Assembly (NCBI RefSeq): GCF_008761635.1
Contig: NZ_CP044344.1
Span: forward strand, 3,782,001 to 3,846,000
Direction of reading: 5' to 3'
From: Nocardioides cynanchi
Lineage (GTDB): Bacteria > Actinomycetota > Actinomycetes > Propionibacteriales > Nocardioidaceae
Length of the DNA stretch: 64,000 nucleotides
Positions 46,409 to 54,275 of this stretch are shown in pieces. Both the position numbers and the translations under genes were made by a program. The notes beneath the pieces are model-generated. The model was not told the DNA's origin and made no database searches. It worked only from the letters and a program-made list of their open reading frames with translations. The first letter of the stretch is position 1. Each line of letters opens with the position of its first letter.

Positions 46409-47772
46409 CCAACGACGCCGCACCGGAGGCAGAGCGCGGCGTCGCGTCCGGAGCGCCTGCCGCGGACCGGCTCACGGGGCGCCTGGCCCACCAGTGGGCC
46501 GCCCGGCGGGTGGAGCGTCGTACCGAGCCGGTCACGATCGGGTACGGTCCCTCGAACTTCTCCCGCGCGCAGGTGCCGTGGGGGCTCGACCTCGCAGCGG
46601 CGTGGGCCTGGCGGCTGATCGTGATCGGGGTCGCGACCTACGCGCTCTTCCGGGGCATCGAGTTCTTCGCCGAGCTGACCATCCCGGTGATCGTCGCCCT
46701 GCTGGTCGCGGCCCTCGGCTCGCCGGTGGTCGGCGCGATGGAGCGGGTCGGGATCCGACGGGGTCTCGGCGCGGCCGTGGTGGTCCTCGGCGGGCTGGCC
46801 CTGGTGGCCACGATGCTCGCCTTCGCCGGGCAGCAGGTGGTCAGCGGTGCCAACGACCTGGCCACCCAGGTCTCCGACGGCCTGGGGGAGATCAGGAACT
46901 GGCTCAACACCGGGCCGTTCCACCTCAGCGACCAGCAGATCAATGACTACATCCAGAAGGCCCAGGACTCGCTGAAGACCAAGGCCCAGAACGGCGCCTT
47001 CCTCAGCCAGGTGACCAACCTCGGCAGCGTGCTGACCCACCTGCTGGCCGGGCTGTTCCTGGTGCTCTTCTCGACGTACTTCTTCCTCGCCGACGGCGAC
47101 CGGATCTGGGCCTGGTTCGTCCGGCTGGCGCCCCGTGCCGCGCGGGCCCGCGTCGACAGCTCCGGCCACGTCGCCTGGATCTCACTGACCCAGTTCGTCC
47201 GCGCGACGGTGATCGTGGCGGTGACCGATGCCGTGGGCGTGATGATCGCGGCGTCGGTGCTGCGGGTCCAGTTCGTGCTCGCGATCGGCGTGCTGGTCTT
47301 CCTCGGCGCGTTCGTCCCGATCGTCGGCGCCTTCGTCGCCGGCACGGTCGCGGTGCTGGTGGCGCTGGTCGACCACGGCTGGGTGGTAGCCCTGATCATG
47401 CTCGGCGCCGTGGTGCTGGTGCAGCAGATCGAGAGCCACGTGCTCCAGCCGTTCCTGATGGGCCGCTTCGTCTCGCTGCATCCGCTCGGCGTGATCGTGG
47501 CGATCGCGGCCGGCATCCTGGTGGCCGGAGTCCCGGGTGCCCTGGTCGCCGTTCCCTTCGCCGCCGCGGCGAACGCCGTGGCACAGCATCTGGCCACCGA
47601 GACCACCGTGGGCGAGGATGCGCAGCAGGCGCTCGCCCAGGACTACGCCGACACGGGCCAGCACATCGACACCGACGCCGACACCGGGAACGCCGACGAC
47701 GGCCTCGTGGGCGACACTCACGCCGCCGGTGTGGCCGACCAGTTCGACGGTGGAGGAGGGACCGATGGGTGA
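46405..47772 (+). CDS. AI-2E/PerM-family transporter
   Basis: The 455-residue membrane protein has an N-terminal soluble part (about 1-65), then about eight hydrophobic segments with the AI-2E (UPF0118) signatures ELTIPVIVALLVAALGSPVV and AIGVLVFLGAFVPIVGAFVAG, plus VVLVQQIESHVLQPFLMGRF and HPLGVIVAIAAGILVAG. The family exports diverse small molecules or Na+; the name reflects AI-2 work in E. coli. The C-terminal 60 residues are acidic and variable (TGNADDGLVGDTHAAGV). GTG 46405 overlaps the previous stop by 4 bases; its own stop overlaps ilvA by 8. Confidence 0.9.
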   Translation: MTNDAAPEAERGVASGAPAADRLTGRLAHQWAARRVERRTEPVTIGYGPSNFSRAQVPWGLDLAAAWAWRLIVIGVATYALFRGIEFFAELTIPVIVALLVAALGSPVVGAMERVGIRRGLGAAVVVLGGLALVATMLAFAGQQVVSGANDLATQVSDGLGEIRNWLNTGPFHLSDQQINDYIQKAQDSLKTKAQNGAFLSQVTNLGSVLTHLLAGLFLVLFSTYFFLADGDRIWAWFVRLAPRAARARVDSSGHVAWISLTQFVRATVIVAVTDAVGVMIAASVLRVQFVLAIGVLVFLGAFVPIVGAFVAGTVAVLVALVDHGWVVALIMLGAVVLVQQIESHVLQPFLMGRFVSLHPLGVIVAIAAGILVAGVPGALVAVPFAAAANAVAQHLATETTVGEDAQQALAQDYADTGQHIDTDADTGNADDGLVGDTHAAGVADQFDGGGGTDG

Positions 47773-48979
47773 TCAGGGTCAGGTGTCTCTCGCGGACATC
47801 GAGCAGGCGGCTGCGCTGATCAAGGACATCGCGGTGCTGACGCCGATGGAGGACTCGCGCTGGCTCTCGGCGCTGACCGGCCACCCGGTGCTGCTCAAGT
47901 GCGAGAACCTCCAGCGCGCCGGATCCTTCAAGATCCGCGGTGCCTACAACCGGATGTGGCACCTCTCCGAGGAGGAGCGGGCGCGCGGTGTCGTCGCGGC
48001 GTCGGCCGGCAACCACGCCCAGGGCGTCGCCCTCGCCGCCCAGACCCTCGGCATCGAGGCCACGATCTTCATGCCCGAGGGAGCGCCGATCCCCAAGGAG
48101 AAGGCGACCCGGGGGTACGGCGCCCACGTCGTCTTCCACGGTCGCTACCTCGAGGACTCCCTCGAGGAGGCCCGGGCCTTCCAGGAGCGCACCGGTGCGG
48201 TGCTGATCCACCCGTTCGACAACACCCAGATCGTGACCGGTCAGGGCACGGTCGGGCTGGAGATCCTCGACCAGGCACCCGAGGTCGACACCGTCGTGGT
48301 CCCCTGCGGAGGGGGCGGCCTGCTGTCCGGCATCGCGATCGCGATCAAGGCGCAGCGGCCCGAGGTGAAGATCATCGGGGTCCAGGCCGAGGGCGCCGCG
48401 GCGTACCCCGAGTCCCTGCGGGCCGGCCACCCGGTGCCGCTGACCTCGATGTCGACGATGGCCGACGGCATCGCCGTGGGCCTGCCGGGTGAGGTGCCGT
48501 TCGCCACCGTGCGCGACCTGGTCGACGAGATCATCACGGTCACCGAGGCGTCGCTCTCCCGGGCCGTGCTGGTGACTCTCGAGCGCGCCAAGCTCGTCGT
48601 CGAGCCGGCCGGCGCGGCGGCCGTCGCCGCGATCCTGGACGATCCCGCTCGCTTCTCCTCGCCGACCGTCGGCGTGCTCTCGGGTGGCAACATCGACCCG
48701 CTGCTGCTGGGCAAGGTGATCCAGCACGGCATGGCCGCCGCCGGGCGCTACCTCAACCTGCAGCTGCGGATCCCCGACCGCCCCGGCGGCCTGGCCGGGC
48801 TGCTCGTCGAGCTCGGGGCAGCGGGGGCGAACGTGATCGAGGTGTCCCACGCCCGGATCGACGCCGACCTCTCCCTCGACGAGGTCGAGGTCCATCTCCA
48901 GCTCGAGACCCGCGGGGAGAGCCACACAGAGACGGTGCTGGCCCGCCTGCGGGAGTGCGGCTACCGCGTCTTCGAGTGA
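47765..48979 (+). CDS. ilvA: threonine ammonia-lyase
   Basis: The 404-residue PLP enzyme deaminates threonine to 2-oxobutyrate, feeding isoleucine. PLP Lys is in NLQRAGSFKIRGAYNRM (about residue 61). SAGNHAQGVALAAQ binds the phosphate, and VVPCGGGGLLSGIAIAIK holds the Gly-rich loop. C-terminal 75 residues form an ACT-like domain (LNLQLRIPDRPGGLAGLLVEL). This matches the class with a single ACT-like domain. ATG 47765 is preceded by GGAGGGA. 2-oxobutyrate is also a product of cystathionine gamma-lyase action, so it links to metB. Confidence 0.95.
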   Translation: MGDQGQVSLADIEQAAALIKDIAVLTPMEDSRWLSALTGHPVLLKCENLQRAGSFKIRGAYNRMWHLSEEERARGVVAASAGNHAQGVALAAQTLGIEATIFMPEGAPIPKEKATRGYGAHVVFHGRYLEDSLEEARAFQERTGAVLIHPFDNTQIVTGQGTVGLEILDQAPEVDTVVVPCGGGGLLSGIAIAIKAQRPEVKIIGVQAEGAAAYPESLRAGHPVPLTSMSTMADGIAVGLPGEVPFATVRDLVDEIITVTEASLSRAVLVTLERAKLVVEPAGAAAVAAILDDPARFSSPTVGVLSGGNIDPLLLGKVIQHGMAAAGRYLNLQLRIPDRPGGLAGLLVELGAAGANVIEVSHARIDADLSLDEVEVHLQLETRGESHTETVLARLRECGYRVFE

Positions 48980-49066
48980 AGCGAGGGCGCTACGACGCGA
49001 CGAAACTGCGGCGGAACGACGGCAGCGCGCCCGAAGCGAGTGCGCCCGACCTCCCGGTGCCCGTCG

Positions 49067-49711
49067 TCAGCCGAGCGGGGGCTCGGTGGGCGCGCTGGTG
49101 CCGGGCTCCGGCAGGAAGCCGTGGTCGAGGGCCCAGAGCATGGCCTGGGACCGGCTCGTCACCCCGATCTTCTGGTAGGTGGATCGGATGTAGGTCTTCA
49201 CGGAGTTGATGCTGAGCTGGCTGTGATCGGCGATCTCGAGGTTGCGCATCCCGGCGGCGATCATCGACAGCACCTCGGCCTCGCGAGCGCTGAGCCCGGC
49301 ATCGGTCCGACCGGGCCAGTCCCGGCCGGTCAGGGGCAGCGCCGGCTGGACGTCGGGGCTGACCACCGTGTCCCCCTGGACGACGGCCTGGACCGCGTCC
49401 GCGATCTCCTGGCCGCTCAGGGCCTTGGAGAGGTAGCCGGAGGCGCCCCTGCGCAGCGCCTCGCCCGCCAGGTCGCGACGCAGCTTCCACGTGTAGACGA
49501 TGACCGGGGGGCTGCCGGATGCGACGAGCTCGTCCAGAGCGGCCATCGAGTTGGCCGGGCCGAAGGTGTCGTACAGGATGACGTCGACCTCCTCGTGCTC
49601 TGCCGGGGTGCTGAGCGCGGTGACCCGGATCCGGTGGCGCTCCTCGGAGAGCATCGAGGCGACCCCCGCGACGATCACCTCATAGTCGTTCACGATCGCC
49701 AGGCTGATCAC
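49067..49711 (-). CDS. LuxR/NarL-family response regulator
   Basis: The 214-residue protein has a receiver-like domain (1-115; phospho-Asp candidate Asp48 in VILYDTFGP) and a LuxR helix-turn-helix (about 140-200; AGLSAREAEVLSMIAAGMRN and NSVKTYIRSTYQKIGV). The receiver is atypical: the usual paired acidic residues at the start appear as IVNDYEV, and the Thr/Ser region VIVYTWKLRRD lacks the usual pattern; GYLSKALSG supplies the Lys. No histidine kinase gene adjoins it. A palindrome about 50 bases before the start may be its operator. Confidence 0.85.
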   Translation of the reverse strand: MISLAIVNDYEVIVAGVASMLSEERHRIRVTALSTPAEHEEVDVILYDTFGPANSMAALDELVASGSPPVIVYTWKLRRDLAGEALRRGASGYLSKALSGQEIADAVQAVVQGDTVVSPDVQPALPLTGRDWPGRTDAGLSAREAEVLSMIAAGMRNLEIADHSQLSINSVKTYIRSTYQKIGVTSRSQAMLWALDHGFLPEPGTSAPTEPPLG

Positions 49712-49761
49712 GGGGCTCCTGCGGCTGGGGTGAGGTGATCCCAGTGTCGAGCGGCCCGCGC

Positions 49762-49779
49762 ACGTCCGAACAGGGACGT
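49762..49779. promoter_or_regulatory. inverted repeat upstream of the LuxR-type gene
   Basis: ACGTCC (49762-49767) and GGACGT (49774-49779) are perfect arms around a 6-base spacer. The outer GCAC/GTGC pair extends them with one bulge. It lies 51-68 bases before ATG 49711, an expected operator position. Confidence 0.4.
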
Positions 49780-49849
49780 TGTGCCCCTTGTCAGCCCGCC
49801 CCGGCCGGGGTAAGAGTGCGGCCGCTCGACGTCGTGCTGCGCGCGACGG

Positions 49850-50329
49850 TCAGGAAGTGAACGGGACCGCGCTGACGATCTCGATCTTCGCGACCTTGCC
49901 GTTGGGCTGCTCGAAGTCGACGGTCTCTCCGGCCTTGGCGCCCAGCAGGGCAGCACCCAGCGGCGACTCCGGTGAGTAGACCTCGATGTCGGTCTGGTCC
50001 TCGGCGATCTCGCGGGCGCCGAGCAGGAACACCTCGTCGTCGTCGCCGGCGTAGCGGTAGGTCACGACCTTGCCGGGGGAGACGGTGTTGTCGTCGGGGG
50101 AGGTGTCGACGGTGAGCTGGTGGCTCTCCAGCATCTCCTCGAGCTGGCGGACCCGGGCCTCGTTGGTGCCCTGCTCGTCCTTGGCGGCGTGGTAGCCGCC
50201 GTTCTCCTTGAGGTCCCCCTCGTCGCGGGCGGCACTGATCCGCTCGACGATCTCGGCGCGGAGGGGTCCGCGGCGGTTGTCGAGCTCGGCGCGCAGGCGG
50301 TCAGCGGTCTGCTGGGTCAGCCAGATCAT
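49850..50329 (-). CDS. greA: transcription elongation factor GreA
   Basis: The 159-residue protein has the GreA N-terminal coiled coil (about 1-75; LRAEIVERISAARDEGDLKENGGYHAAKDEQ, with the acidic tip residues DEGDLKENG typical of GreA that stimulate RNA cleavage) and a C-terminal FKBP-like domain (about 80-159; VFLLGAREIAEDQTDIEVYS and SPLGAALLGAKAGETVDF). It rescues stalled RNA polymerase. The gene lies in the metB-greA-DUF4307-mca neighbourhood known from M. tuberculosis. ATG 50329 is preceded by GGAG on the minus strand. Confidence 0.95.
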   Translation of the reverse strand: MIWLTQQTADRLRAELDNRRGPLRAEIVERISAARDEGDLKENGGYHAAKDEQGTNEARVRQLEEMLESHQLTVDTSPDDNTVSPGKVVTYRYAGDDDEVFLLGAREIAEDQTDIEVYSPESPLGAALLGAKAGETVDFEQPNGKVAKIEIVSAVPFTS

Positions 50330-50490
50330 GGGGGAACTCCTCGAGACGCGTCGAAGCGCCTTGTCTCGTGTGCGATGAGGGTATGCGCCAACGTCGCAGC
50401 GTGCTGGGTGTCAGCTGGATGCGTCGTCGTGGCGCGGCCAGAAGCGAGAAGTCTACCAAGACAACCCCGTCAAACCCACAAAGCCGCAGG

Positions 50491-50883
50491 TCAGCGGGGT
50501 TGGTTCTGCCCGTCGGCGGTGCAGCCGGTCAGGTCCACCGAGGTGGCGGCCCGTGACGTCTGGACGGTCACCGGGTTGCTGCCGTCCGACGGGGTGAACC
50601 GCAGCTGGCCGACGACGGTGTGGTCGCTGGCCAGGGCCTGCACCGTGCACACGGGGTGCGTGGTCCCTCCGGCGATGCCGACCTCGATCCGGGCCGTCAG
50701 CGAGTGCGCGTCGACCACCTGCCAGCCGATCAGCTGCGAGGTGACCTTCGGGGTCGACTGCACGAAGGCGGCCCAGGCCAGCCAGGCCAGGCCCACGACC
50801 GCCAGCACCACGACCCCGGCGATGGTCACCGGGCGCCGCCAGGCGGGCGCAGCGGCGTAGCGCTCGGTCAGGGTCTGGTCCAC
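50491..50883 (-). CDS. DUF4307 membrane-anchored protein
   Basis: The 130-residue protein starts with a short cytoplasmic part ([17 protein letters not shown]), a single membrane helix ([20 protein letters not shown]), and an external domain with the conserved [21 protein letters not shown] and the disulfide-ready Cys pair in [10 protein letters not shown] and [10 protein letters not shown]. It is the counterpart of M. tuberculosis Rv1081c between greA and mca. Function is unknown. GTG 50883 fits the family start. The gene is divergent from mca by 42 bases. Confidence 0.88.
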   Translation of the reverse strand: MDQTLTERYAAAPAWRRPVTIAGVVVLAVVGLAWLAWAAFVQSTPKVTSQLIGWQVVDAHSLTARIEVGIAGGTTHPVCTVQALASDHTVVGQLRFTPSDGSNPVTVQTSRAATSVDLTGCTADGQNQPR

Positions 50884-50912
50884 GGCCCCATCGTCGCACC
50901 CGGTGCCCGTCC

Positions 50913-50918
50913 TAGACT
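50913..50918 (+). promoter_or_regulatory. -10 hexamer of a probable leaderless mca transcript
   Basis: TAGACT is 7 bases before ATG 50926 with no ribosome site. Confidence 0.45.
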
Positions 50919-50925
50919 CGGGCCC

Positions 50926-51840
50926 ATGTCCCAGCACCACGCCCGCGCGCCCCAGGTCGGTGCCGGTCTCCGACTGATGCACGTGCACGCCCACCCCGAC
51001 GACGAGTCGAGCAAGGGCGCCGCCACGACCGCCAAGTACGTCGCCGAGGGGGTCGACGTGCACGTCGTCACCTGCACCGGCGGTGAGCGCGGCTCGATCC
51101 TGAACCCCAAGATGGACCGCCCCGACATCGCGGCCAACATCACCGAGGTGCGCCGCCAGGAGATGGAGCGGGCCCGCGACATCCTGGGGGTCCGGCAGGA
51201 CTGGCTCGGCTTCGTCGACTCGGGCTGGCCCGAGGGCGACCCACCGCCCCCGCTGCCCGAGGGCTGCTTCGCCCTGGTGCCCCTGGAGGAGGCGACCGAG
51301 CGACTGGTGCGCCTGATCAGGTCGTTCCGCCCGCACGTCGTCACGACGTACGACGAGCGCGGCGGCTACCCGCACCCCGACCACATCCGCTGCCACGAGG
51401 TGAGCGTGGCCGCGTTCGCAGCGGCGGGCGACCCGGAGCAGTTCCCGGACGCCGGTGAGGCCTGGCAGCCGCTGAAGCTCTACTACCACCACGGGTGGAG
51501 CTACGAGAAGATCAAGGCGATCCACGAGGCGATGCTCGCCCACGGCCTCGAGTCGCCGTACGCCGAGCGCCTCGAGAGCTGGACCCGCGAGCCCGAGTGG
51601 GACGAGCGGATCACCACCCGGGTGCCGTGCGGGGAGTACTTCGGGGTCCGCGACCAGGCTCTGCTGGCCCACGCGACCCAGATCGACCCCGACGGCGCCT
51701 GGTTCGCGATCCCGCACTCGATCCAGCAGCAGGTCTGGCCGACCGAGGACTTCGAGCTGGTCACCAGCCACGTCGAGTCCGTGATCCCCGAGGACGACCT
51801 GTTCGCGGGGATCCGCGATCGCGCCGCCGGCGCCGCCTGA
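50926..51840 (+). CDS. mca: mycothiol S-conjugate amidase
   Basis: The 304-residue zinc amidase cleaves mycothiol S-conjugates to a mercapturic acid, part of detoxification in actinobacteria. Zinc/active-site motifs are [15 protein letters not shown] (first HxxDD) near residue 18 and [12 protein letters not shown] near residue 147. [13 protein letters not shown] and [17 protein letters not shown] are also typical of Mca as opposed to MshB. ATG 50926 is 7 bases after a TAGACT hexamer, suggesting a leaderless mRNA. Followed by a small membrane protein gene after 12 bases. Confidence 0.95.
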   Translation: MSQHHARAPQVGAGLRLMHVHAHPDDESSKGAATTAKYVAEGVDVHVVTCTGGERGSILNPKMDRPDIAANITEVRRQEMERARDILGVRQDWLGFVDSGWPEGDPPPPLPEGCFALVPLEEATERLVRLIRSFRPHVVTTYDERGGYPHPDHIRCHEVSVAAFAAAGDPEQFPDAGEAWQPLKLYYHHGWSYEKIKAIHEAMLAHGLESPYAERLESWTREPEWDERITTRVPCGEYFGVRDQALLAHATQIDPDGAWFAIPHSIQQQVWPTEDFELVTSHVESVIPEDDLFAGIRDRAAGAA

Positions 51841-51852
51841 GACACTGGACCC

Positions 51853-52059
51853 ATGCACCACGCACTGCTCCTTCTCACCGCCGTCACCGACCCTCCTCCG
51901 AGCGAGAACGACGTGAAGGCCGGCTGGGGTGCGCTGGGACTGATGCTGCTGCTGATCGCCGCGGTGGTGTTCCTGATGTGGAGCTTCACCCGCCAGCTCA
52001 AGAAGGTCCGGGCCGCCAAGGAGGCCGGCGTCTACGACGACGCCGACGAGCGCTCCTGA
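51853..52059 (+). CDS. small membrane protein (Rv1083-like position)
   Basis: The 68-residue protein has one membrane helix (GALGLMLLLIAAVVFLMWSF) flanked by a short Pro-rich N-terminus and a basic then acidic C-terminus (RQLKKVRAAKEAG...DDADERS). It lies directly after mca, as a small protein does in M. tuberculosis (Rv1083). Function is unknown. The spacing of 12 bases suggests co-transcription with mca. Confidence 0.75.
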   Translation: MHHALLLLTAVTDPPPSENDVKAGWGALGLMLLLIAAVVFLMWSFTRQLKKVRAAKEAGVYDDADERS

Positions 52060-52122
52060 CCCGACCCGGTCACCGCCGGCGGTCGAGCGGTATCGGGACC
52101 GGGCACCTCAGCAAGCACTGAG

Positions 52123-52143
52123 CCGCCCGTTGACGACGGGCGG
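52123..52143. terminator. hairpin between the small membrane gene and the DUF5134 gene
   Basis: CCGCCCGT (52123-52130) pairs with ACGGGCGG (52136-52143) around TGACG. There is no U-tract. The stretch also carries TTGACG (52130-52135), so it may instead be part of the downstream promoter. Confidence 0.35.
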
Positions 52144-52164
52144 GCCGGGGCCGATGCTCCGGGC

Positions 52165-52728
52165 ATGCCCGTCCCGCTGCCTGCCGTCCTGGCGGCCCTG
52201 GTCGCGCTCGTCGTCGTCTACTGCTCGGTCGGCGTCGTCACCCGCAGGCGCTGGCCCGGCGTGGCCCGGCACCGCCGCGACATCGACGCCTGGCACGTGG
52301 TGATGGGCGTCGCCATGATCGGCATGCTCCTGGGCACCCTCTCCCGCCCGGTGGCGACCGTCGCGCTCGTGGTCGCCGGTGTGGCGGTCTGCTGGGGCGC
52401 CCTGTCGACCGAGCGGCGTTCCGCCGGCAGTGCGCACGTGCGCCTGCTCGTGGGCGCCACCGCGATGGCGGTGATGACCCTGCCGCTGGCCGCTCCGGCC
52501 CAGGCGACGGGCAGCCCGACAGCCGCTGCAGGCGCGGCCGGCATGCCGGCGGGCGGCTCGTCGTCGGCACTGCTCGTGGGCATCCTCCTCGCCGCCCTCG
52601 GTGCGGTCGCCGTCACCCGCCTGCCCGTCGTCGTACGACGTGGGGCGGGCGCGGTGGGCCGGCTCGACGCCTGCTGCGACGTGGTCATGGCCGGCGCCAT
52701 GGCGGCCCTGCTGGTCGCGCTGCTCTGA
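52165..52728 (+). CDS. DUF5134-like membrane protein
   Basis: The 187-residue protein is mostly hydrophobic with about five helices (LPAVLAALVALVVVYCSVGVV, WHVVMGVAMIGMLLGTL, and others). The segment RRDIDAWHVVMGVAMIGML with its Asp and His resembles the actinobacterial DUF5134 family. The Ala/Gly-rich linker (TGSPTAAAGAAGMPAGGSS) separates the helical halves. The family is of unknown function, sometimes near copper or heme genes. Start ATG 52165 lacks a clear ribosome site. It is divergent from nothing and lies 144 bases before coxM. Confidence 0.7.
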   Translation: MPVPLPAVLAALVALVVVYCSVGVVTRRRWPGVARHRRDIDAWHVVMGVAMIGMLLGTLSRPVATVALVVAGVAVCWGALSTERRSAGSAHVRLLVGATAMAVMTLPLAAPAQATGSPTAAAGAAGMPAGGSSSALLVGILLAALGAVAVTRLPVVVRRGAGAVGRLDACCDVVMAGAMAALLVALL

Positions 52729-52819
52729 GGGCGTCGAGGGGCAAGATCGGCGCTCGGGACCGACCTGATCAACCGAATGCTTAGGCGCCCGTTGACGACC
52801 GCCCCGGGGCGGACGAGAG

Positions 52820-52864
52820 TCCTGTGACCCCCGTCACCCAGTGGGGGCACGTGCGGTCACAGGA
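52820..52864 (+). promoter_or_regulatory. perfect 10-bp inverted repeat across the coxM leader and ribosome site
   Basis: TCCTGTGACC (52820-52829) and GGTCACAGGA (52855-52864) are perfectly complementary; the second arm includes the first four bases of the coxM Shine-Dalgarno sequence AGGAGG (52861-52866). The first arm begins at the end of a candidate -10 (GAGAGT, 52815-52820, 17 bases after TTGACG 52792-52797). It may be a repressor operator or an RNA hairpin that masks the ribosome site. Confidence 0.5.
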
Positions 52865-52872
52865 GGTAGCGC

Positions 52873-53781
52873 ATGCAGGTCCCCGCCCCGTTCGAGTACG
52901 AACGCGCCACGAGCGTCGAGGACGCCATCGGACTGCTGGAACGTCTCGGGTCGGAGGCCCGCCTGATCGCGGGCGGCCACAGCCTGCTGCCGATGATGAA
53001 GCTGCGCCTGGCGAACCTCGAGTACGTCATCGACATCAACGACCTGCACGGCGAGCTGGGCTACGTCCGGGTCGGCACCGACGAGGTCCGGATCGGTGCC
53101 ATGACCCGCCACCGCGAGCTCCTCGAGTCGCCGGAGCTGGCCGCGCTGTTCCCGATCTTCGCCGACGCCGAGCAGGTGATCGCCGACCCGGTCGTGCGCA
53201 ACCGTGGCACGATCGGCGGCTCGCTGTGCCAGGCCGACCCGTCGGAGGACCTCACCGCCGTGTGCACGGCGCTCGACGCGAGCTGCGTGATCCGCAGCTC
53301 GTCCGGCGAGCGCGTGGTGAGCATGGAGGACTTCCACCGCGGGCCCTACGAGACCGCGGTCGGCGATGCCGAGATGCTCACCGAGGTCCGGATCCCGGTG
53401 CGCGCCGGCGGCTCCAGCGCCTACGCGAAGGTCGAGCGCCGGGCCGGTGACTGGGCGGTGACCTCGGTCGGAGCAGCGGTCTGGATGGACGGCGACAGCA
53501 TCTCCGACGCCCGCGTCGGGCTGGCCGCCGTCGGCCCGAACACGACCGGCATCCCGGCGATCTCCGAGGCCCTGCGGGGTCAGGCGCCGTCCGACGAGCT
53601 GTTCGCCCGGGCCGGTGCCATCGCCGCGCAGAGCTGCTCACCGGTCAGCGACAACCGCGGCACCGCCGACTACAAGCGCCACCTGGCCGACGAGCTCACG
53701 CGCCGTACCCTGCGCACCGCCGTCGACCGCATCCAGGCCGGGATCGCCGGCGACGACGCCACAAGCGGAGGAAACAGCTGA
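52873..53781 (+). CDS. coxM: aerobic CO dehydrogenase medium (FAD) subunit
   Basis: The 302-residue flavoprotein subunit of Mo-Cu CO dehydrogenase has the two CoxM FAD motifs AGGHSLLPMMKLRLANLEYV (about 36-55) and the NRGTIGGSLCQADPSEDL segment (about 112-129). It passes electrons from the small-subunit clusters to the quinone pool. AGGAGG lies 6 bases before ATG 52873. Gene order M-S-L is the order of true (form I) CO dehydrogenases. Its stop overlaps the coxS start by one base. Confidence 0.93.
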   Translation: MQVPAPFEYERATSVEDAIGLLERLGSEARLIAGGHSLLPMMKLRLANLEYVIDINDLHGELGYVRVGTDEVRIGAMTRHRELLESPELAALFPIFADAEQVIADPVVRNRGTIGGSLCQADPSEDLTAVCTALDASCVIRSSSGERVVSMEDFHRGPYETAVGDAEMLTEVRIPVRAGGSSAYAKVERRAGDWAVTSVGAAVWMDGDSISDARVGLAAVGPNTTGIPAISEALRGQAPSDELFARAGAIAAQSCSPVSDNRGTADYKRHLADELTRRTLRTAVDRIQAGIAGDDATSGGNS

Positions 53782-54275
53782 TGCAGGTGACCATGACCGT
53801 CAACGGCGAGACCGTGACGCGTGAGATCGAGGGGCGGATGCTGCTGGTCCACTTCCTCCGCGACGAGCTCGGGCTGACCGGCACCCACTGGGGCTGCGAC
53901 ACCAGCAACTGCGGCACCTGCGTCACCTGGCTCGACGGTGAGCCGGTGAAGAGCTGCACGGTGCTGGCCGCGATGGCCGGCGGCCATGAGGTCCGCACCG
54001 TGGAGGGGCTGGAGCAGGAGGGTGTGCTCGACCCCGTGCAGGAGGGCTTCATGCAGTGCCACGGCCTCCAGTGCGGGTTCTGCACCCCGGGCATGCTGAT
54101 GACCGCGCGGGCGCTGCTCGACCGCGACCCGGACCCGTCGGAGGACACCATCCGCGAGGCCATCTCGGGCCAGATCTGCCGGTGCACCGGCTACACGACG
54201 ATCGTGCGGTCGGTGCAGTGGGCGGCCAACAAGGAGTCCGCCGACCGGGCCGAGACCGTGGGGAGCGAGTCATGA
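53781..54275 (+). CDS. coxS: aerobic CO dehydrogenase small (2Fe-2S) subunit
   Basis: The 164-residue subunit carries two [2Fe-2S] clusters. The plant-type ferredoxin cysteines are in WGCDTSNCGTCVTWLDG followed by VKSC. The alpha-helical cluster cysteines are in GLQCGFCTPGM and QICRCTGYTTI. The subunit moves electrons from the Mo-Cu site to CoxM. ATG 53781 begins MQVTMTVNGETV, the usual N-terminal start. Its stop overlaps coxL by 4 bases (ATGA). Confidence 0.95.
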   Translation: MQVTMTVNGETVTREIEGRMLLVHFLRDELGLTGTHWGCDTSNCGTCVTWLDGEPVKSCTVLAAMAGGHEVRTVEGLEQEGVLDPVQEGFMQCHGLQCGFCTPGMLMTARALLDRDPDPSEDTIREAISGQICRCTGYTTIVRSVQWAANKESADRAETVGSES

